DNA from: Stakelama pacifica
GTDB taxonomy: Bacteria; Pseudomonadota; Alphaproteobacteria; Sphingomonadales; Sphingomonadaceae
Direction of reading: 5' to 3'
Assembly: GCF_004361835.1 (NCBI RefSeq)
Contig: NZ_SNWD01000003.1
Span: 1 to 64,000, forward strand
DNA length: 64,000 bases
This document shows positions 55,201 through 63,581 of this stretch, in pieces. Each line of letters begins with the position of its first letter. The stretch's first letter is position 1. The notes beneath the pieces were generated by a model. That model saw only the letters and a list, made by a program, of their open reading frames with translations, searched no databases and was not told where the DNA came from. A program made the position numbers and the translations under genes.

Positions 55201-55769
55201 ACGTCCGGCGTCATCGCCTCGCGCACATAGGCGAGGATCGAGGCGTTCGACAGAAGGTCGTCGGGCAGAAGCAGCTCTGTGTAGTCGTCGATCCGTTCGA
55301 ACAGGAACGGCATCGTCTTGTGCAGATCATTACAGATGGCGACGATGAGTAGCCGATATGCCTCGGTCTGGGCATCCGCACTGGGCGTGCGGCCATCCAG
55401 CAGGCTGCGGACCTGTTCGCGGACCCTGTCAGGCACGCGGCCCTCGTCCATATGCCCAGCCTTGGCTTCGGCCAGGATCTCTGGCTGGAACTGACCGGCG
55501 ACAGGCGATACAACGCGAACCGGGCTCAGCTCATTCACGTCCATGAAACGCAGAGCCGAGAAGCGATTGAACCAGGTGTACGCGACCCGCTCAACCACCT
55601 GATCTTTACCGTCCTTGGCGATAGCCGCTTCAAGCTTCCTCATGGCATCAGGATGCTCGCGCCGGGCTGCCGAGTTTTCTGCGAGGACGGATTCAAGCTT
55701 GGCGCTGACCTGCGTGATCAGGGCGCGGCGGGCAAACTGCGCGAATTTCTTGAGCTTCGAGGTATCCAT
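52245..55769 (-). CDS. pglX: PglX (BrxX), adenine-specific DNA methyltransferase of BREX
   Basis: This 1174-residue protein methylates the N6 of adenine in a non-palindromic site, marking host DNA as self. S-adenosylmethionine motif I is DPACGSGHML (291-300), the catalytic motif is NPPYAG (467-472), and the family's FTPHWIVRYLVENSLGRLW and YGIEIDDRAG are present. ATG 55769 overlaps the previous stop (ATGA) and gives the normal PglX N-terminus (MDTSKLKKFAQFARRAL). Residues about 500-830, the target-recognition part, are coded by DNA clearly poorer in GC than the flanks, suggesting domain replacement. Confidence 0.94.
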   Translation of the reverse strand: MDTSKLKKFAQFARRALITQVSAKLESVLAENSAARREHPDAMRKLEAAIAKDGKDQVVERVAYTWFNRFSALRFMDVNELSPVRVVSPVAGQFQPEILAEAKAGHMDEGRVPDRVREQVRSLLDGRTPSADAQTEAYRLLIVAICNDLHKTMPFLFERIDDYTELLLPDDLLSNASILAYVREAMTPDVCEDVEVIGWLYQFYISEKKDEVFAGLKKNKKITAENIPAATQLFTPHWIVRYLVENSLGRLWLLNRPNSTLAAKMDYYIAPEEIETDFLRISRPEDIRICDPACGSGHMLTYAFDLLYAIYEEEGYEATEIPGLILIHNLYGIEIDDRAGALAAFALAMKAATKLGRRKFLRQAVQPNICVLQDVRFTPSEMQDVAAVVGSDLFTADFRETMGQFEQAKNFGSLIVPKLRDPAEVARVVRLKDFGGDLLLREVQERVLKVLEMAEALSPKYHVVVANPPYAGAKGLNPAAQAFLKELYAEAKYDLFSAFIERGGTLVTNSGFNAMVTMESWMFLSSFERFRSGILSEFNIQSLVHMPYSGKGGTSMGINFGTSAFVLEKSANPSLEGTYCCIRYYETNESGVPHEFPTINERFTKVSPRELTKLPGTPISYWASDAVRAAFETGVPLKSVGDTRQGMATSDNGRFLREWFEVSIDRSCLDARNHEEAKSSKKKWFPYNKGGAFRKWYGNSEHFINWENGGFEVLDYAASLYGSPTRTIKSMSEYFKPSISWSKVTSGGFSMRHFPAGYLFDVAGCSIFAEKEDNLNTLLGFTNSPVAVSMLESTSPTLNFEAGQLAQLPVFKDHFQKSFGAIAEILVNMTKSDWDAYETSWDFKTLPLLAPDLRGETLRDTYSRLRTYWQDLTVGMKRREEESNRIFIEAYGMADELTSEVPLEEVTLTCNPTYRYGGKSTSEELEVRLLSDTIAEFLHYAVGCMFGRYSLDIPGLILANQGETLAEYFARVPQPTFKPDADNVIPVLDGDWFADDIAERFRKFLRVTFGEAKFQENLAFIEGALGKDIRKWFTRDFYDYHVRRYKKRPIYWMFASPKGSFQALIYMHRYRPDTVSVVLNDYLREYRNKLEAHRKAQEAQSINSEVTPAQRTKALKEVGEATKVIEELDGYERDVLYPLATQKIEIDLDDGVKSNYPKFGAALKPIKGLSDAGA

Positions 55770-56320
55770 CAGGCAGCTGCCTCTCCATTTGCGGCCGCTG
55801 CGGAAACCCGGGTCACGGGCCAGTCGGCGAAAGTCTTGTTCCAGATGTCCACGGAAAGCACGACGCAGTCCGCAATGTGTTGGCGCCGCCACGGCGTGTC
55901 CGTCTCGCAGCGGATGTCAGCCAGGAGCCGATCCTTAAAGCCGGTGAGAAGCGCCCGCTGATCCGCTGGATTGAAGGCATCCAGCCCGAGCAGAACCACA
56001 TACTTGAACAGCTTGGCGTCGCGCTCCATCAGGTGGAGAAACGTGTAGGAGCCGCGGGCCTTGGGAGTCAGCTCCTGCGTAAGAATCGAATTGTCCGACA
56101 ACCGCTTGAAATAGCTCGCCCGCTCTGCATCCGGCACCTGCTTGTTTGACGGATCCTTGATCTCGACCAGCAGGATGTCCTCATCTCTTTCGATGACGAG
56201 ATCCACAAACTTCATCTGGACCGGCAGCTTCACGCCCTGGCGGTCCAGTTCGTCACAAACGAGTTCCTTGGGGAACGAGAATTCCAGATCGGCATCCGGC
56301 TCTGCTCTATACAACCTCAA
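55769..56320 (-). CDS. BREX-embedded protein with PD-(D/E)XK-like nuclease signature
   Basis: This 183-residue protein starts at TTG 56320, overlapping the ATPase stop (TTGA). Residues 36-56 (MKFVDLVIERDEDILLVEIKD) fit the core of PD-(D/E)XK nucleases: Asp40, then Glu53-x-Lys55 on paired hydrophobic strands. The rest (TYTFLHLMERDAKLFKYVVLLGLD, then a Trp-containing C-terminal helix) is not recognised. It is co-transcribed with an AAA ATPase and pglX through overlaps. A nuclease function is inferred from one motif only, so it may be structural. Confidence 0.6.
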   Translation of the reverse strand: MRLYRAEPDADLEFSFPKELVCDELDRQGVKLPVQMKFVDLVIERDEDILLVEIKDPSNKQVPDAERASYFKRLSDNSILTQELTPKARGSYTFLHLMERDAKLFKYVVLLGLDAFNPADQRALLTGFKDRLLADIRCETDTPWRRQHIADCVVLSVDIWNKTFADWPVTRVSAAAANGEAAA

Positions 56321-57489
56321 TGCTTCGCTCCCCCAAGTGCCCGCGCCACGTCTTCGTCGAATAGCTCGGCGAAGGTGTCTGAAATTGCCGTCTTGGAAAT
56401 CAGAGAGTAGTTCTCGGAGGTCTCGACAGTGAGGCTGTCAGTTCCATCGTCACGGCGAAGGGCGTGGAACCGGATATGATCCTCTTTGCCGCTGTCCATG
56501 AGCAAATCGAACCATTTCAACAGGACATAATCGTGCGTAGCCAGAATGATCTGCTGGCCGTTGCGCGATAGTTCGAGGAGTACCTGAACCACCTCTTTTA
56601 TGAGCGCGGGATTCAGGTTTGCCTCCGGCTCATCCCATAAGACGATGCCGGTGCTTCCCGGGTTGATCGCTCCATTGCAGAGCAGGCGGTGCAGGACGCC
56701 AATTTTCCGATAGCCTTCCGCCGTCATGCCGCTGGACAGAGGATCCCCGCCTTTGGAGACAAACCGGAGGACTGTGGAGTCCTGATACATTTGCGCAGCT
56801 TTGGCGCGCGACCGCTCCGGATCGGCCCTCTCTTGGTACCCCCCGGGTTCAAACTGAAACCCGCCGTCATTCGTCCAGCGGTATCGTCCCCCGACGAGGG
56901 CGACCAATTCGCGGACGATGTTCGAGAGCCTGGGGTCCTCTGCCAGGCTAGCGGCCTCATCCTCGAAGCCAGGGTTGGCGAGGAGTGCGGCGAGGTCGAG
57001 ATACGTGTCGTCGAAAATCATCTCGACGGTCGCCCGATCATGATTTGGGTCCTGCATGGCGCGAACGAGAGACAGTACCTCCTTCGTCGGGATGAACACG
57101 GGGCGGGACTGCGCTTCGGAGCGAGCGTCCCTCTCTAATTGGACGCCCTTGGACCTACTGTTGAATGAAACGGTGACCTGGGTGTCATCGCTTCCCTTCA
57201 GGCACAGCCTGGCTCCTCCAGATGCCCCCCGAGCTCGTAAAGCACCAATTCTGCTCTCGCCCGGAGAAAACACGCGCAGAAGCTTGTTCGTCAACTGCGT
57301 GTCGATGTCCTTCTCTGAGCCCTCCACCGCCGATGCCGGCTGGCTTGCGATCGCCAACGCGTAGATTGCCTTCAGCAGATGAGTTTTCCCGGTTCCGTTC
57401 GAACCGATGATCACGTTGATGCGCGGCGAGAGCGGGATATCCAGGCCCCCGAACACCGTGAAATTCTCGATTTCAATGCCTGCAATCAT
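56317..57489 (-). CDS. ABC/OLD-type AAA ATPase inserted between brxC and pglX
   Basis: This 390-residue protein starts with the RecF/OLD-like pattern IEIENFTVFGGLDIPLSPRINVIIGSNGTGKTHLLKAIYAL (Walker A 29-36) and ends with GIVLWDEPEANLNPALI (Walker B) and a LATHDYVLL switch, so it is an ABC-type ATPase of the AAA_15/AAA_21 group. Such ATPases pair with nucleases or TOPRIM proteins in defence systems (OLD, Gabija, PARIS). Here the partner is probably the small nuclease-like gene directly downstream. It overlaps brxC by ATGA and belongs to the BREX operon but is not a core BREX gene. Confidence 0.85.
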   Translation of the reverse strand: MIAGIEIENFTVFGGLDIPLSPRINVIIGSNGTGKTHLLKAIYALAIASQPASAVEGSEKDIDTQLTNKLLRVFSPGESRIGALRARGASGGARLCLKGSDDTQVTVSFNSRSKGVQLERDARSEAQSRPVFIPTKEVLSLVRAMQDPNHDRATVEMIFDDTYLDLAALLANPGFEDEAASLAEDPRLSNIVRELVALVGGRYRWTNDGGFQFEPGGYQERADPERSRAKAAQMYQDSTVLRFVSKGGDPLSSGMTAEGYRKIGVLHRLLCNGAINPGSTGIVLWDEPEANLNPALIKEVVQVLLELSRNGQQIILATHDYVLLKWFDLLMDSGKEDHIRFHALRRDDGTDSLTVETSENYSLISKTAISDTFAELFDEDVARALGGAKH

Positions 57490-60400
57490 CAGACCGTGAT
57501 CCTCTTGCCGCTGCGAATTTCAGCGAGCAGGGTTTCGCGGTAGGATTGCAGGTACGTTTCAACGTCCGCCTCGCTGGCGAGATACGGGCTCGCGAAGCTG
57601 ACCTTGAGATTGGCGGTCGAGACATATTCCACGGGCGAGGGAGCAGGAGCTGGCTGCGGCGTAATCCCTCCGACTGGTGCCTCACGCACCTTGCTTTCTT
57701 CCGACTCGGGCGGCTCGGTGGCAGGAGGTGCGGGTGGCGCCGGCGGCGTTGCCAGCCGGGCAACCTTCCCAAGCAATGCTGGATAGGCTTCGGATCGGAA
57801 ATTGGCGGTACGCTCACGGATCATTGCCACCAGTTTGGTATTGCGAACGCTGGTCTCGGCGACCTCGCACTCGGTGAGGATCCCAGCCTTGGCTGCGGCA
57901 TCCAGCTGCGCGAATTCTGGTACGGCCTCAATCTTGGCCTTGAGCTCGGCCAGACCCTTAAGAGCACTGTCCCGCTCCTGCACCAGCAAGGCATCGACAT
58001 TGGCACGCAGCTTGTCGAGCTCCGCTTTCACCTGCTGGATGGCATTGCCCTTGTAGCAGAGCGGATCGGCCAGAACCGCCCGGATCGCTTCGGCCTGAGT
58101 GCTGCCGGTATAGGACAGGTTCGTTACCTGCTCGGCGAGGAAGTTGCGGGCCTCATCATAGATCTTGCGCTGGGCCCCGCCCATAAAGCGTCGGAGAGGG
58201 TCAATCACCTGCTCCTTCGCATCGAGCAATGCGTCTTCATGCCGGGGGAGGTCGGTGAAATACCAGCCATAGGCCTTGTTCTCCACCTCGCGCAGCTTCG
58301 CGGTGACCGGCGTGATCGCCGCGAGGAAGGGGTAATCCTGGAGTTGGGCCTCTAGCGCTACCAGTTCAGCCAGCAGCTTCGTGATAGCCTCTCCCGTTTC
58401 CTTGCCCAGGGCCTTTGCCTCGGAAGCGACAGGCTGGCTGTCGAACATCTCGGCATGGAATTCCCGCAGGGTGCGCACCTGGTTAGCGGTGAACTCCACC
58501 TGCAATTCGAGAACTATGTTCGCCAGCGCATGTGCGTTCTTCAGCGCCTTTTCCAGTGCATCTCCTTCCAGCGGCGCGCCATCCGAGCGGGCTTCCAGCT
58601 TGCCGTGGGCAAAGAGGCTGGCGACAGTGCAGAGGATCGCGGCATTGGGCCAGCCATAGGGCTTGACTTCGAACTTCTCGACGATCGCCTTCACCGACGT
58701 GCGAACACCGGTACGGACGTTGCCTTGCGCAAAATTCAGGATTTCCTGCTCGGCTTCGGTCAGGTTGCTGGCACCCGAGACCAGCGCCCCGTCATTGGTC
58801 TGCCTCAGGAAGCGGCCGATATCAGTTTCGGCATAGGTCGCCCCGCGCAGCATCGGCAGATTGGTATAAACCTTGTCGACCAGCATCTGGAATGCACGCC
58901 GGACTCGCGCCTGCGGATCCTCACCACGCAAATCCAGTTCCTCGCCGCGCACGAATAGTTGCGCCTCCGCGACCAGCGTTCTCGCCCGAGTTGAAAGATC
59001 TCTGTAGCGGTTCGCGTTCTGTTGCCCCTTCTCGCTGATGATCCGTTCGATCGAGGCTTGGGGAGCGGTCGCCCGGGTCTGGCGGACATACTTCTCTGTC
59101 TGCTTGTACATCACCAGGTCACGGGCGAAGCGGTCGTCTGCCTTGAGCAGGATCACCAGTTCGTCGTTTGACATGCTGCCCATACGCAGCGCCTCGGCAT
59201 TGCCACTGTGCTCGTGGAAAGGCGTGACTACATTGATCGAGAGCTCGTAATCCCGTCCCTGAAGGCGGTCGTCGAGCTTGCGGGCAAACGAGTAGTCATG
59301 GGCTGCTCCGTCATGGCGGATCTTGCGGTCCTTGATGACTCCGTCAAAGATCAGCGCCTCCAACTCCCGAGCAACCTCGGTGGCGTCGACATCGACGTTT
59401 TTGATCTCCTGTTCGACATCCTTTTCCTCGTCGGTCAGGAATTCGAAGAGGTCGCCATTGCGCTGGATGTAGGTGTTTTGCTCAAGCAGGCTCAGTGCCG
59501 TCTCGACCCGGCGTTTGAGCGCGGTTTCATCCTCGTCAAATTTCTCGCGCATGAGGATGGCGATGTTGCGGGCCGTTGGTTTGAACGGCTTCACATATTT
59601 GACGAGAAACAGGGCCTTCAAAATGCGCGTGGCAAACTCGTCCCCAAGGTTTCGTTCGGCAATCTGGATGGATTGCTGAACGCTGGATTTGAGTGCCGTG
59701 CGTATCCCCTCAAACATGAGATCGAAGGTCGCGATCTGGCCAAGCTCCAGTTCAGCTAGATGAATGGCAACCTCCTGGAACACGCCCAGCATCGAACGCT
59801 CGCCGACCGAACTGTGCCGGCCTTCAAATGCGTTGTGCTGCGACAGCCCCTGGATGGCCATCTGGAACAATGGGTACTGGTACGGGATGAACGGGTAGCT
59901 GTGGATGAAGTGGTCACGGTCATCGAAGTTCTTCAGATGGATCGAACCATCCGCAAAATCGAACAACGTACGCATGTTGTTGCTCTCGCGGCGGTACAGA
60001 TCGGAGAGGCTCTCAACCCCCAGCTCTGTCTTTTTCAGCAGACGCTTCTGGATCACCTCTGCGACGTCCGCGCTGTTGAGCGGCATCCGGTTGGCAAAAC
60101 GCGCCTGAATTTTGGAAAAGTCATTCTCCTGACGCTCGTTCATGTCGCCAATGACGGCATTCATGTCCTGCTGCGCGGTTACGATAATCCAGGCCCGCCC
60201 ACGGCACTTGGTGTTCAGACTCTCAGCGATCGTCTGGAGGTTGGTCATGAGCTTGACGTTGTCGGCGATGTATTGGCCGACCTCATCGACGAAGAAGTTG
60301 AGGCGGAAATCCTTGCCTTGAACGTCGATGTAAGCCTTCACCTTGTCGGCGAAATCCTCGATCGAAACCTTGTAATCTGAGCGATACTTGTTGAGAATCC

Positions 60401-61058
60401 CGGCGGCCTCGGACGCGTCGGCACCGGTTGCCTGCGCATAAGCTTTGGCGATGTTTGTGCCCTCAAGCAGAGCCTGCTCCCGCCCACGCTCCCAAGGTTT
60501 GCCTGCAATCGCCTGATAGGCCTGCTGGAAAGCGCTGTAGACATTGCGGCTATCGAGATCGCGTTCGAACTGTGCAATGTGGGCTTGCTTGCCATAGTAG
60601 CCGCAGGCCTCATCAAAGACCTTCTGGAAGACCGACAACAGCGCATCGATCTGGTCCTTGGAAATGACATCGGCCTTCTGGTCGATGTTGAAAAGGATGC
60701 TCCTCGAAGGGATTGCTACGGCACGCTTGAGGTCGGCTGAGAGGATTTCGTTGTCCGCGCACTTGTCCTTGAATAGGTCATAGGCCGTGGCTCCGTCGAC
60801 CTTGCGGTCCTCGAGCACCATCGCGAGCATCTTGAGAAGGTGCGATTTACCCGAGCCGAAAAAACCGGAGATCCAGACGCCATTGGCAGTCGTGTAATTT
60901 TTGTAGGCGTCGAGAAACTTCTCGATCTGCTTCTCGATCTCGTTGGTAAGAACATACTCTTCGAGCTCAATCCGCAGGCTCGCGTCATCGTCTGCCTTGA
61001 TCACGCCTTCAATCGGACGGTCGACGGGTTTCTCGAATATGTCGCGCAAAATGGTCAT
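57489..61058 (-). CDS. brxC: BrxC, large P-loop ATPase of BREX
   Basis: This 1189-residue core BREX protein (formerly PglY-like, DUF6079) has Walker A in GVWISGFFGSGKSHLLKML (Lys71) and the opening MTILRDIFEKPVDRPIEGVIKADD, which supports ATG 61058 over an upstream start. The family stretch NFFVDEVGQYIADNVKLMTNLQTIAESL comes near residue 255. The C-terminal part is helical, with a Pro-rich linker (PPAPPAPPATEPPESEES) near residue 1130. It is needed with BrxB, PglX and PglZ for methylation and defence. Ten bases after brxB. Confidence 0.94.
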   Translation of the reverse strand: MTILRDIFEKPVDRPIEGVIKADDDASLRIELEEYVLTNEIEKQIEKFLDAYKNYTTANGVWISGFFGSGKSHLLKMLAMVLEDRKVDGATAYDLFKDKCADNEILSADLKRAVAIPSRSILFNIDQKADVISKDQIDALLSVFQKVFDEACGYYGKQAHIAQFERDLDSRNVYSAFQQAYQAIAGKPWERGREQALLEGTNIAKAYAQATGADASEAAGILNKYRSDYKVSIEDFADKVKAYIDVQGKDFRLNFFVDEVGQYIADNVKLMTNLQTIAESLNTKCRGRAWIIVTAQQDMNAVIGDMNERQENDFSKIQARFANRMPLNSADVAEVIQKRLLKKTELGVESLSDLYRRESNNMRTLFDFADGSIHLKNFDDRDHFIHSYPFIPYQYPLFQMAIQGLSQHNAFEGRHSSVGERSMLGVFQEVAIHLAELELGQIATFDLMFEGIRTALKSSVQQSIQIAERNLGDEFATRILKALFLVKYVKPFKPTARNIAILMREKFDEDETALKRRVETALSLLEQNTYIQRNGDLFEFLTDEEKDVEQEIKNVDVDATEVARELEALIFDGVIKDRKIRHDGAAHDYSFARKLDDRLQGRDYELSINVVTPFHEHSGNAEALRMGSMSNDELVILLKADDRFARDLVMYKQTEKYVRQTRATAPQASIERIISEKGQQNANRYRDLSTRARTLVAEAQLFVRGEELDLRGEDPQARVRRAFQMLVDKVYTNLPMLRGATYAETDIGRFLRQTNDGALVSGASNLTEAEQEILNFAQGNVRTGVRTSVKAIVEKFEVKPYGWPNAAILCTVASLFAHGKLEARSDGAPLEGDALEKALKNAHALANIVLELQVEFTANQVRTLREFHAEMFDSQPVASEAKALGKETGEAITKLLAELVALEAQLQDYPFLAAITPVTAKLREVENKAYGWYFTDLPRHEDALLDAKEQVIDPLRRFMGGAQRKIYDEARNFLAEQVTNLSYTGSTQAEAIRAVLADPLCYKGNAIQQVKAELDKLRANVDALLVQERDSALKGLAELKAKIEAVPEFAQLDAAAKAGILTECEVAETSVRNTKLVAMIRERTANFRSEAYPALLGKVARLATPPAPPAPPATEPPESEESKVREAPVGGITPQPAPAPSPVEYVSTANLKVSFASPYLASEADVETYLQSYRETLLAEIRSGKRITV

Positions 61059-61068
61059 ACCGGCCCCC

Positions 61069-61680
61069 TCAGACCTCGTAATTGAAGATGTTGAATGCAC
61101 GATAATATTTGTCGTCGTGCAGAATTCCGAAAAGATCCAGCGAGGCCCCGCTGGCTAAGGCGTGCGTGTAGTTTCCAGGGAAAAACATCAGCGTCGGCTT
61201 TTCCTTGGCCGTGCTCTGCAGATTGTTCAGCACGTTATGCGAACGGATATAGGGGAAGACCTCACCCACGCCGGAAAGGAACAGGACGTCAAACGATTGG
61301 CTTGCCAGCCTTTTGCCAATTTCAGGTATGAGGTGCGTCTCGGGATCCAAGACGTTTTGTAGAAGCTCTTTGAGCTCGTCTTTCGTGACACCTTGCTCGG
61401 CAGCGATCAGCTCATCCCAGATTCCGCGCTCGCGCAGCATTTCGATCGCCAGATCATAGAGGTTGATATCCAGCACCGTGACGCCGCGATTGGCCAGCTG
61501 CCTGACCAGCTGGGCCCGCACCTGTTCCATGTCCACAGCGTCGCCAGCCGGGAAAGGGCAGATGAAGAATGGAACCTCGTTCCCCAGGCCCAGCTTCCTG
61601 AGAAAGCGCTGGCTTGATACGACTTCCAGTAAATGGTCCTGACGCTCCCGGGGCGTCATCGTGTTTGTATCTCTTGTCAT
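61069..61680 (-). CDS. brxB: BrxB, small core BREX protein (DUF1788)
   Basis: This 203-residue protein matches BrxB/DUF1788: LGNEVPFFICPFPAGDAVDMEQVRAQLVRQLANRGVTVLDINLYDLAIEML, then VFPYIRSHNVLNNLQ and KPTLMFFPGNYTH. It is a core type 1 BREX component without a known enzymatic activity and may bridge BrxC and PglZ. ATG 61680 overlaps the brxA stop by ATGA. The downstream end is ten bases before brxC. Confidence 0.92.
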   Translation of the reverse strand: MTRDTNTMTPRERQDHLLEVVSSQRFLRKLGLGNEVPFFICPFPAGDAVDMEQVRAQLVRQLANRGVTVLDINLYDLAIEMLRERGIWDELIAAEQGVTKDELKELLQNVLDPETHLIPEIGKRLASQSFDVLFLSGVGEVFPYIRSHNVLNNLQSTAKEKPTLMFFPGNYTHALASGASLDLFGILHDDKYYRAFNIFNYEV

Positions 61681-62303
61681 CAGGCACCCCTTTGCCCGCC
61701 GAGCTCCGCGCCCGGGAAATATCGCAGTTCATGCGGGTCGCACTGCGCCATCAGGGCCATGAAGCTCGGCGAGAGTAGCGCCCGACAAATATGATCCTCC
61801 TGGTTGAGGATCCCCGCCTCCCTCATGAGCCTAAACAGGATCTGACGCAGTTTTTCGCGGGTCGAGGCGCTGATGGCTTCAAGCTCGGGCTCCCATTCAG
61901 CCTTGCCCGCATAGAACGCATCGAAGTCGTCGTAGGTGATGTGGGTGCGGAAGCTCAGGAAGCGCTCGGACAGTAGTTCGACGGCGAATTCGCCGATGAA
62001 CCGATAGCCCCTGCACAGAGCCAGCCAGAGAACCGACAGCTGATCTGCGTGATCGCCATGGCAAAGCAGATCGATTTCATGCGCCTTGAGGACCTCAAGG
62101 CGGTTGGCGATCTCCCGGACAGAGCGAGTTACCGACGATTGCTTGCGGAATGGTATGACGCCCTGCTCGCCCGCAGCTTTCTTGACCGCAGTCCAGTCGC
62201 CGAGTTCCTGATAGAGACGCGCGATGGCAACACTCTCGTTCAGGAAGAGACCTCCCGTACCAAAAGACATCCGATATTTTGAGCTGCTCGTCTTTCGGAT
62301 CAT
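61680..62303 (-). CDS. brxA: BrxA, small DNA-binding core BREX protein (DUF1819)
   Basis: This 207-residue protein matches DUF1819/BrxA: the opening KYRMSFGTGGLFLNESVAIARLY, then SSVTRSVREIANRLEVLKAHEIDLL and the ending RALLSPSFMALMAQCDPHELRYFPGAEL. BrxA has an all-helical, NusB-like fold in known relatives and binds DNA. First of the core genes after brxR, with overlaps at both ends (ATGA). Confidence 0.92.
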   Translation of the reverse strand: MIRKTSSSKYRMSFGTGGLFLNESVAIARLYQELGDWTAVKKAAGEQGVIPFRKQSSVTRSVREIANRLEVLKAHEIDLLCHGDHADQLSVLWLALCRGYRFIGEFAVELLSERFLSFRTHITYDDFDAFYAGKAEWEPELEAISASTREKLRQILFRLMREAGILNQEDHICRALLSPSFMALMAQCDPHELRYFPGAELGGQRGA

Positions 62304-63172
62304 CGGTTGGCTCCCCCCGCGTTCTGAGCCAGCACCTGGTCCGCGTTCAAAAGAACAATTTGCTGATCTTGAGGTCGCCGAGCCGACGGGTCCGTGTCGA
62401 GCCCAAGGCGCTTTAGTGCGTAGTAGAGGAGCGCGCGCTTGACCGGGATCGTCGCCCTGCCCCGATCCATGGCATAATCGAGTTCGATTGCCTTTCGTTG
62501 ACCAACGCTAAGATCGGGGTGGGGTGCGATGATAAGGTCAACGTCACAATGCCAATCGGCATCTCGCGAAGCTGCGACATCGGAAGCCTTGCTCGCTCGC
62601 GTTTCACCGATGCGGGACAGGACGAAGTCCTTGAATTCACCGCTACGGACGCAGTGGGCACGGGCGTGCCATCTGAACCCGTCAAAGACCAAGGCATGCG
62701 GCGCGATCCAGCGCCAGGACGGATCCGGCGAGGACATCGACTGATAGAGGACCTCGAGTGCTTCCTTGCGCTTGATCGCGGTCACGACCGCTCTGAGGAC
62801 GGGTGCAGACACACCGCGGGCAGGTGTTGGCGCGCAAGCAAACCCCGGAACCCTGCCGATCCAGGCATCGTCAGGCGTAATGATCCCGTCAGCTATCGAC
62901 CGGATCTGGGTAAGATACCTCTCGGCGTCAGGCTTATGGAAGATTGGCTTGAAGGAAGAGCTTCGCACATAGGTCCGGGCGCTTTTATCGTAGACCATGT
63001 TGGTCTCGGCCAGACCCAGATATCTGTTGAGATCGGCTGACGCCTGATTGATCGAAACCCCGAATGTCTCGACGATGTCGCTTCGGTTTACGTGGCCTTC
63101 CCAGAACAACCGGAATTCGATGAATTCCAGCCTGCTCTCGACCCCTCTTCGTAATCCTGATTCGCCGTCCAT
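62300..63172 (-). CDS. brxR: BrxR-like WYL-domain transcriptional regulator of the BREX operon
   Basis: This 290-residue protein has an N-terminal winged helix (residues 10-60, WEGHVNRSDIVETFGVSINQASADLNRYL), a WYL domain (ALEVLYQSMSSPDPSWRWIAPHALVFDGFRWHARAHC) and a WCX-like C-terminus. BrxR repressors autoregulate BREX operons and bind a palindrome upstream. ATG 63172 was chosen over 63223 because a GGGGG-rich site lies just before it and it matches usual BrxR length. The upstream 85 bases hold the operon promoter; CTGG-tcagt-CCAG is a weak dyad there. Overlaps brxA by ATGA. Confidence 0.85.
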   Translation of the reverse strand: MDGESGLRRGVESRLEFIEFRLFWEGHVNRSDIVETFGVSINQASADLNRYLGLAETNMVYDKSARTYVRSSSFKPIFHKPDAERYLTQIRSIADGIITPDDAWIGRVPGFACAPTPARGVSAPVLRAVVTAIKRKEALEVLYQSMSSPDPSWRWIAPHALVFDGFRWHARAHCVRSGEFKDFVLSRIGETRASKASDVAASRDADWHCDVDLIIAPHPDLSVGQRKAIELDYAMDRGRATIPVKRALLYYALKRLGLDTDPSARRPQDQQIVLLNADQVLAQNAGGANR

Positions 63173-63256
63173 ACCCCGTAGCCCCCACAAAAGCTGGACT
63201 GACCAGTTTCTGTATGGGCACACCTACTGTACGGATGTGATTAAGGCAATGCGAAT

Positions 63257-63475
63257 CTAATCCGCTAACATGTCGACACGATCCGATAGTGTGGACGCAA
63301 CGCCCTCTGTAGACACGAGAAAATTAAGAACACGTTGCGTTGTCTTGCGCCTGGGTCGACGCCCTTCGCGCAGATCCTGCACGAAACGGGGGTCCCCGAC
63401 GGCCTGCCTACCAAACATGCTGGCCTTCGTACCGCTTCGCGCCAAATAGCCCTCAATCTGGTCCAGGAGTTCCAT
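63257..63475 (-). CDS. small HTH-like regulator divergent from the S24 gene
   Basis: This is a 72-residue protein of a short alphaproteobacterial type: a helical opening MELLDQIEGYLARSGTKASMFG, then AVGDPRFVQDLREGRRPRRKTTQRVLNFL, whose layout resembles a Cro/C1-like helix-turn-helix with a DPRFVxDLRxGRxPR recognition part. GGAG precedes the ATG. It is divergent from the S24 repressor gene and shares the operator region between 63476 and 63581. It probably works with the S24 protein in a regulatory circuit. Confidence 0.6.
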   Translation of the reverse strand: MELLDQIEGYLARSGTKASMFGRQAVGDPRFVQDLREGRRPRRKTTQRVLNFLVSTEGVASTLSDRVDMLAD

Positions 63476-63519
63476 CGCCTTCGACTCGCTTTCCGCTTGT
63501 GTTCTTGGTATGTTCTTAT

Positions 63520-63558
63520 TAGGAAGGCTTCCTAGAGTCTAGGATCGAATTTCCTAGA
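63520..63558 (+). promoter_or_regulatory. overlapping palindromes of the TAGGA/TCCTA operator before the S24 gene
   Basis: TAGGAAGGCTTCCTA (63520-63534) and TCCTAGAGTCTAGGA (63530-63544) are both perfect 7-1-7 palindromes that share TCCTA. A further TCCTAGA lies at 63552-63558. TAGGA/TCCTA cores therefore begin at 63520, 63530 and 63540, exactly 10 apart, and again at 63552. The site lies 24-62 bases before the S24 start and is a likely operator for the S24 repressor and for the divergent small gene. Confidence 0.6.
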
Positions 63559-63581
63559 CGGATGCGATAGGACCCGCAGCG

